Positions 60,901 to 64,000 of a DNA stretch of 64,000 bases are shown here, one piece after another (within the stretch, counting starts at the first letter, position 1; each line of letters begins with the position of its first letter). The notes below the pieces were generated by a model. That model searched no databases and had not been told where the DNA came from. It saw nothing but the letters and a program-made list of their open reading frames with translations. A program made the position numbers and the translations under genes. The stretch comes from Anaerolineales bacterium (GTDB lineage Bacteria; Chloroflexota; Anaerolineae; Anaerolineales; Villigracilaceae), in the NCBI GenBank assembly GCA_015075725.1, contig JABTTV010000001.1:3711223-3775222 (forward strand), read 5' to 3'.

Positions 60901-62027
60901 GTGTTTGCCGTCGGCGCACCGGCAATCGTGTAACCGGCACCCATCGTATTTAGATTGTCGCTTATCGCCACACCGGTGTAAGCCGAACCTGTCGGATTTT
61001 GCAGTGTGATGGTCAGGGTAGTTTGATCACCGGCATCCACCGTTCCGGGAGCAAATGATTTGGCAATTCCAACAGGTTGAATGGTCAACTCCGCCTGCGC
61101 CGGGGAGCCGTTTGTAACTCCCTGGGTGGTTCGGAGGGAACCCGGTCCGCCGGGACCTGCCGGGATGGTATTGGCAGTTCCGTTCGCGATCAAATATGCC
61201 CCACTCGCGCCGGTAACGTCCACCTGCACAAGACAATCCTGGGCAGGGGTAATCGTTCCATTGGTCAGGGTAATCGTGTTTCCATTTGCAGGAGCCGACA
61301 CGCTTGCTCCCGCGCCGCAGTTGGTGACGGTGAGTCCGTTCGGATTGGCGATCTGCAAACCCGCAGGCAGGGTATCGGTATAAGAGGCGCCTGTGAGGTT
61401 GGTGTCTGTATCATTGTTATTGATGCGAATGGTCAGCTGGCTGGTTTCCCCGGAAAAAATCGTGGTAGGCACGAACAACTTCGACAAGGATGGCGGCGTG
61501 ACAGCAATCACTGTAATCGTGGCACTGGCAGGGGTGGTATTCGAAATGTTTACGATCGTCCCGCCATCGTCGCCCTGGGAGGTCAGGTTGTTTGCCGGGA
61601 TAGTATTGATGAGGTTTCCGGGTGTGACGGAAGATACATTCACTTCCACGTAGCATTCACCCGGATTCGCGCCTTGCTGGGCTTGGACGGTTCCGTTGCT
61701 CAAAGCAAGCGTGGTCGTGCCCGGAACGGCCGTCACATCACCAACCAGCCCGCAGGTGTTGACAACATTTGCCGGGTTGGCTATGAACAGACCCGGCTGG
61801 ACGCCTATCAAATTATCCGTCCACCCGGCGTTCGTCAACTCGAACGTATTGGGATTAAAGATCGTCACCCGAAGCACGGAAATGCCGCCCGCATCGATCT
61901 GCAGCGGCGTGAACTGTTTGTTGATCTCAGCCGGGAGGCTGGCAGCACGCACCGGCGTGACTGGCATCACCAGCAGGTTCCCGAACACAATAGCCAAAAG
62001 AAAAACAACGCGGAAAAATCTATTCAT
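54957..62027 (-). CDS. Giant surface protein: DUF11-like repeats, SdrD B-type repeats, LPDTG and C-terminal sortase domain
   Basis: 2356 residues. A signal peptide (about 1-30, VFLLAIVFGNLLVMPVTPVRA) is followed by about nine DUF11/conserved-repeat modules (about 30-1130). Four SdrD B-like calcium-binding domains follow (from about 1132, 1319, 1493 and 1674), rich in DxNxNGxID-type loops and arranged as two A+B pairs. More DUF11-type modules reach about 2150. An LPDTG motif lies near residue 2177. A class E/D-like sortase domain (about 2190-2345) then carries the catalytic His (TSHVTLPNG), Cys (LTLITCATYN) and Arg (KRIAIRAV). No membrane anchor follows LPDTG. An adhesin or cell-envelope fibre that may be processed by its own sortase is the best guess. 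AAAGGTG lies about 7 bases before ATG 62027. Confidence 0.85.
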   Translation of the reverse strand: MNRFFRVVFLLAIVFGNLLVMPVTPVRAASLPAEINKQFTPLQIDAGGISVLRVTIFNPNTFELTNAGWTDNLIGVQPGLFIANPANVVNTCGLVGDVTAVPGTTTLALSNGTVQAQQGANPGECYVEVNVSSVTPGNLINTIPANNLTSQGDDGGTIVNISNTTPASATITVIAVTPPSLSKLFVPTTIFSGETSQLTIRINNNDTDTNLTGASYTDTLPAGLQIANPNGLTVTNCGAGASVSAPANGNTITLTNGTITPAQDCLVQVDVTGASGAYLIANGTANTIPAGPGGPGSLRTTQGVTNGSPAQAELTIQPVGIAKSFAPGTVDAGDQTTLTITLQNPTGSAYTGVAISDNLNTMGAGYTIAGAPTANTCGFTTINAPLGGTLIQLSGGSIPASATPPTPRGTCVFSIPVQTPLNSTGGTVTNTIPANVLTADQPVTNFLPATANLTVNRALTGTKAYSPLSIVVGGTSTVTITLNNASSTALTGVNFTDNLPPNLTVSGTPSSPQCGGTITNTTTSVTLIGGTIPANGNCTVVFNVTSNTAGTYDNAVLANTITNAQGVGHALFRTNPDLVVVNSSSLPVGLTKTFQTDPIAPGQFSRLRITITAPADTSISGINVTDTLPAGLVIAPYPPALAPTDDCPGGTITAVAGTNVITFTNTPADVLAAGVGCNIDVRVTSTIPNLYTNTIPANTVVTTEGRSNLNPAVDTIRVTSLTMSKAFYPTHVQAGGRSTLTITLQNTTSSPIVNLSMTDNLPGSPTDGIRVAAVPNIVNTCGGTPSAVAGSNLISITGGTIPAQVAGVPGLCTISVDVVGLDSTPVDPSTQTNTIPVANVNGIVQSTGTAISPFGQAQATLNIQSLSIGVVKGFNPVLVYGGAFSTMSVQLINPNLNTALTGITFTDDMTLLGVGIQLANPVNFDVGTCGGVLTGNPGDTSFTFTGGSLLANTSCTLTLRVVMNVNGNLTNRIPAGAVTTFNGVSNPDPTEASLTNLPGVSVSKTFNPAQVLTNQASVLTITIANTGNVPVVNMGLVDNLPGTLPDGLEVANPSNAFTDCGGLLTALPGSQTVQLTGGGLTALGNPGDSCLIRVDVISTRPGVYINTIPAGRLTADGGITNNNPANATLTVASNYSLGNRVWYDTNNNGQIDFGTEQGISNVRVQLFNAAGAEIPVGPDGILGTGDDGPGGVLTNANGYYRFDNLPAGDYIVRIPNDNFTVGGTTDALVGYWSSGTTINASGIPSDSTSNDPDTDADDSDENGITNLSGNSTNYVQSAVVTLGPDGTEPVGETDLSGGQGAPDGNANMTVDFGFYRQTLGDLVFVDINGDGDYDAGTDSPLSGALVQLFSSDGTEIITGADGIRGTGDDGFGPDGIPATGDDGTGGVLTGAPGTYQFAGLPEGDYIVRVTPPAGYASTVDTSSPADTTDPDTNTDNNDNGAGTGTGQVSSGVVTLTPGQGTGGSPGAANNVVNQSSGTTLDPTVDFGFTTTSFSLGNRVWFDTNNNGQIDFGTESGISGVRVELYQDNGDGVFGAGDTFLSFDTTDAGGYYRFDNLPAGNYVVVIPADNFRDVGGGDTVASDPLAGYWSSGTTINTSGAISDSTANDPDTTPTDSDDNGISSISGTSVGYVAAAAVTLGPLADEPLNETDLSGGQGAADGRANMTVDFGFYRQQLGDQVFVDVNRNGTYDAGDTPLAGATVQLYSSDGTEMETGPDGILGTSDDGPGGVTTGAGGTYQFSGLPQGDYIVRVTPPVGYTSTVDTANSGDTTNPNDNINNNDNGIGGGVGQVSSNPVTLTPGSVGAANNNTVNNASGTTSNPTVDFGFIGNSGSFTKTLTGTNETFTTDPQVAIGEILTYEILVNLPIGTPLDNVTVTDQMDKGLAFVDCLFVEVAGVDQTATICPPPPPTPPAQPVVSSITNPGDSPANPANPGRQVVFTVGNIPTQTSATTLLIRYRAIVLDVIENQDGVTLNNNVTWAFTGGSFTTSAPDVEVIEPDLAINKSAIPSSGVPIGTPIQFSITVNHSAISSTDAFDVVLTDILPPELEYIPCTVVYAGLAPTTPPAPAYCPAGTSNLVFQWDVFPLGSTATITFNARLVASPATNTANVAWTSLPIDPQPNGLPVQLSVHNARSTERWYDPLDDVDVYGVSASVVINQGGTGAGGGGRKVSDSDLPDKLPDTGFAPGVVTLLQKQPAEKAYRAAEVWLEIPRLGVKMPIVGVPLLDDKWDVTWLWNEAGWLEGTAFPSWSGNSVLTSHVTLPNGEDGPFASLGELKWGDRIIVHAYGVSYEYEVRQNRTVSPTNKSVLQHEDEPWLTLITCATYNESTGEYGKRIAIRAVLVGAEENASSIGSSKTR
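56540..58630 (-). repeat. Two tandem copies of an about 1.06-kb SdrD-type A+B block within the surface protein gene
   Basis: Block 1 (about 58630-57549) and block 2 (about 57548-56540) each encode a GNRVWxDTNNNGQIDFGTE-type module followed by an LGDxVFVDxNxxGxYDAG-type module. Long stretches are alike at DNA level, for example around 58090-58150 and 57020-57080. It looks like an internal gene duplication. Confidence 0.75.
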
Positions 62028-62071
62028 GACAATTCACCTTTACGCACATGAAAACCAAGGTCTTAATAATT

Positions 62072-62107
62072 AAAAAAAACGCGAAAACGACAGACGCCCG
62101 TTTTCGC
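62072..62107 (-). terminator. Terminator-like hairpin in the 5' leader of the surface protein gene (possible attenuator)
   Basis: Nine-base stem arms (62081-62089 with 62099-62107) with a 9-base loop are followed on the minus strand by a G and eight T residues. No minus-strand gene lies upstream in the window, so the hairpin stands between the likely promoter region and the start at 62027, about 45 bases downstream. On the plus strand there is no T tract. Confidence 0.7.
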
Positions 62108-62258
62108 ATGAATGCATATAAATCGCCGGGGCGGCTATAAATACTTGAAAATCCAAGGCTGTTTTTCCTATTTTCGACGCGCATATTACCGAGTTACTAC
62201 CAAATATACCTTATTTTGGATTGTTTGGGATGGCACCTCCAACCCATTTTGATAATGA

Positions 62259-62264
62259 TACAAT
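62259..62264 (+). promoter_or_regulatory. Possible -10 box of the sensor kinase gene
   Basis: TACAAT lies 8 bases before ATG 62273, and no ribosome site is seen. The -35 is not clear, so the call rests on the spacing shared with other genes here. Two TATAAAT direct repeats 19 bases apart (62117-62142), flanking CGCCGGGGCGGC, lie upstream and could be an operator. Confidence 0.4.
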
Positions 62265-62272
62265 TCCCGCAC

Positions 62273-63847
62273 ATGTCCATCGTGCCGTCCATGCTCCCCG
62301 ATTTTCGCGTGCGCCAGCGGGATTATCTGCTGGAAATTTCGCGCCTGCTCACCCAGGAACTCGACCTGGAGAAGCTCATGGCGAGGATTCTGCGAGTCTC
62401 GATCGAAATGCTTGCCGGGCAGGCGGGAATCATCGCGCTCAAACAACCCGACGGATGGCGCGTTGCAGCGGCTCACGGCATCGCCCCGGCTTTTCTCTCC
62501 TACCTGACCCCGCTCCTCGCCGAGGAAAAGGTCCGCGAACTGGATGTGCGCGAACTCAACCGCATGCTGAAAGACCTGACCTACACCGCCAGCATGGGAT
62601 TGCTGAACGGAACAGGCCTGCCCCTCGCCGCGCATGGACAGGTCATCGGTGTGATCTTCATTTTCCGCAACTACGCCGACCTATTCACCCCCAATGACCG
62701 CATCCTTCTGCAATCCTTCGCGGATCAAGCCGCTATCGCGGTATTCAACGCCCAGTTATACGGGCAGGTTTCCTACGAAAAGAAAAGACTTGACGCGCTT
62801 CTCGACTCTGCCGCAGATGGAATCCTGATCCTCGACGCAGGCATGAACATCGAACGCTGTAATTCCGCCTTCGCAAAATTATTCGGGCGGAGTCAAAGCG
62901 AGATCACAGGCAAGCCGCATAATGAGATCATTCAATGGAAGAAAGAGCCGCAGGGGAAAACCCTTGAAGAATCGATCAGGAATGGATGGCCCCTTTCGCC
63001 GACAGCCACGCTATATGTGGAAGGCGATCTGAGCCGGCCGCTCCCACCGCCCATCCCGGTTGGAATCACCTATGCGCCGCTTTTATCGGATGAAGGAAAA
63101 CTTCGCAATGTTCTCGTCGCAATACGCGACATCACCCACTTTCGCACCGCGGATGAGATCAAAGCCACCTTCATATCAATCGTCAGCCACGAGCTGCGCA
63201 CCCCGGTCGCGTTGATCAAAGGGTATGCGTCCACGTTGAGGCGCGCCGACGCCAAGTGGGACAAACATACGATCAACGAATCGCTCAGCGTCATCGAAGA
63301 AGAGGCGGACCGGTTATCCAAGATGATCGATGACCTGCTGGATGCATCACGCCTCCAGGCGGGAGGCTTGAGCTTGAACCAGGCCGATGTCGCCCTCCCC
63401 AGCCTCGCGTCCAGGGTGAGCGAGCGGTTTTCGTCCCAATCGCCGAATCACAAGATCGTCACCGACTTCCCCGAGAAATTCCCAGTCATCCTCGGTGATG
63501 AAAACCGCCTCGAACAAGTGCTTTCCAATCTCGTGTCGAACGCGTTGAAATACGCTCCGGAAGGCGAAATTAAAATCACAGGAAATATCCTGCCCGACGA
63601 GGTGATCGTGTGCGTCAGCGATCAGGGACCGGGCATCGACGCCAAGGACCTGCCGCACATCTTCGACCGTTTTTACCGCTCGACCAGCGCCGTCAAACAA
63701 ACAAAAGGCGCGGGGCTTGGGTTATATCTCGCCCGCGCGATTGTCGAGGCGCATGGCGGGAGGATCTGGGCGGAAGGCAGGGACGGATCGAATCCGCGCT
63801 CAAAAACGGAATCCGGAGCCCGCATTTGTTTTTCACTCCCGCGTTGA
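62273..63847 (+). CDS. GAF-PAS sensor histidine kinase
   Basis: From ATG 62273 the product has 524 residues. A GAF domain covers about 25-165 and a PAS domain about 180-295 (LDSAADGILILDAGMNIERC). The HisKA dimerisation region follows, with the phosphoacceptor His in SIVSHELRTPVALIKGYA (near residue 305). The HATPase_c domain has the N box (LSNLVSNALKYAPEG), G1 (VSDQGPGIDAKDL), F box and G2 (KGAGLGLYLARAIVEAHGG). There are no membrane helices, so it is a soluble sensor. No response regulator is adjacent within the window. The upstream frame to 62216 has no ribosome site. Confidence 0.88.
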   Translation: MSIVPSMLPDFRVRQRDYLLEISRLLTQELDLEKLMARILRVSIEMLAGQAGIIALKQPDGWRVAAAHGIAPAFLSYLTPLLAEEKVRELDVRELNRMLKDLTYTASMGLLNGTGLPLAAHGQVIGVIFIFRNYADLFTPNDRILLQSFADQAAIAVFNAQLYGQVSYEKKRLDALLDSAADGILILDAGMNIERCNSAFAKLFGRSQSEITGKPHNEIIQWKKEPQGKTLEESIRNGWPLSPTATLYVEGDLSRPLPPPIPVGITYAPLLSDEGKLRNVLVAIRDITHFRTADEIKATFISIVSHELRTPVALIKGYASTLRRADAKWDKHTINESLSVIEEEADRLSKMIDDLLDASRLQAGGLSLNQADVALPSLASRVSERFSSQSPNHKIVTDFPEKFPVILGDENRLEQVLSNLVSNALKYAPEGEIKITGNILPDEVIVCVSDQGPGIDAKDLPHIFDRFYRSTSAVKQTKGAGLGLYLARAIVEAHGGRIWAEGRDGSNPRSKTESGARICFSLPR

Positions 63848-64000
63848 GCAACCATGCCCGCGTTCATAAATTATGGATATAAACGCAGGGCTATATCCCT
63901 GAAATCACAGACCCTTCCACAGTATCTCCCACAAGACGGGGGTGAAGGTAAAATATTTGACGTTTCATCAATCCATCTCAGGGAAAACCCTGCAAACAAT
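63848..64000. other. Non-coding right end of the window
   Basis: About 150 bases after the kinase stop. A weak TAAAAT box at 63949-63954 could be a promoter for a gene beyond the window. I see no confident terminator or gene. Confidence 0.3.

Noticed and set aside
61077..62051. A plus-strand frame of 324 codons opposite the start of the surface protein gene
   Set aside because: It mirrors the repeat-rich adhesin and has biased composition; the minus-strand protein has a signal peptide, ribosome site and repeats.
62072..62240. A known riboswitch (for example c-di-GMP I) in the adhesin leader
   Set aside because: I looked for the conserved loop sequences and did not find them. Only the terminator hairpin is supported.
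1..64000. CRISPR arrays, tRNA or rRNA genes, insertion sequences and prophage genes
   Set aside because: No regular spaced repeats, no tRNA-like cloverleaf in the intergenic gaps that I could see, and no transposase, integrase or phage structural gene among the proteins. The gaps are all under 300 bases.

Overview
The window looks like a chromosomal segment of an anaerobic or facultative bacterium of the Chloroflexota, most likely class Anaerolineae. This is an inference from gene content, not a measured placement. The pointers are a complete F420 biosynthesis set with F420-dependent enzymes, a DUF11/SdrD-type giant surface protein with a sortase domain, a NACHT-HEAT protein, DUF1361 proteins, a multiheme cytochrome module and moderately GC-rich, densely packed genes. 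I see no rRNA, tRNA, CRISPR array, complete insertion sequence or phage block.

Layout. 1-4.2 kb: 3' part of a class A beta-lactamase-like serine hydrolase, a zinc-ribbon coiled-coil protein and a membrane-anchored NACHT-HEAT ATPase. 4.2-9.7 kb: an SsnA-like amidohydrolase followed by an F420 island (F420:NADP reductase, cofE, PPOX-type F420 enzyme, stand-alone FbiB-type nitroreductase, cofD, cofC). 10-15.1 kb: a fused dihydropyrimidine-dehydrogenase-like flavo/iron-sulfur enzyme, a second SsnA-like amidohydrolase and a luciferase-like F420 oxidoreductase. 15.2-19.0 kb (minus): an FtsX-type permease with two ABC ATPases, diverging from a hot-dog thioesterase. 19.6-23.8 kb: ECF sigma factor, its probable membrane anti-sigma/LysM partner and a TRIC-like channel. 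23.8-26 kb: YgfM-like FAD subunit, a small unknown protein and a zinc alcohol dehydrogenase. 26-33.3 kb: a three-gene electron-transfer module (flavoprotein with four FHA domains; ferredoxin with two CRP-like domains; membrane cytochrome b with five c-type hemes). 33.4-45.5 kb: M16C protease, a decayed nucleotidyltransferase pair, an XdhD-like molybdenum hydroxylase, CBS-type pyrophosphatase, alpha/beta hydrolase, DinB protein, two DUF1361 membrane proteins and a YqeB-type molybdenum hydroxylase accessory protein. 45.5-51.9 kb (minus): membrane metalloprotease, tpiA, a kinase remnant, a small membrane protein, pgk, gap and a YvcK-like regulator. 51.9-54.2 kb: ROK sugar kinase and class III aminotransferase. 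54.4-62.0 kb (minus): a TIR protein and a 2356-residue surface protein carrying LPDTG and its own sortase domain. 62.3-63.8 kb: a GAF-PAS sensor kinase.

How parts work together. The SsnA-like amidohydrolases, the fused dehydrogenase, the FAD subunit, the XdhD-like hydroxylase and YqeB together suggest anaerobic purine or other N-heterocycle catabolism, spread over about 40 kb rather than in one operon. F420 made by the island can serve the PPOX, F420:NADP and luciferase-like enzymes. gap, pgk and tpiA, with YvcK and the ROK kinase next door, form a central sugar-metabolism neighbourhood. The strongest candidate for an undescribed system is the 26-33 kb module: a predicted NAD(P)H-to-outside electron route whose two cytoplasmic proteins carry signalling folds (FHA and CRP-like).

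A recurring regulatory feature is a -10 hexamer ending 6-8 bases before the start codon at about eight genes. This implies leaderless mRNAs and decides several starts. One such site, at 19.03 kb, appears to fire in both directions.
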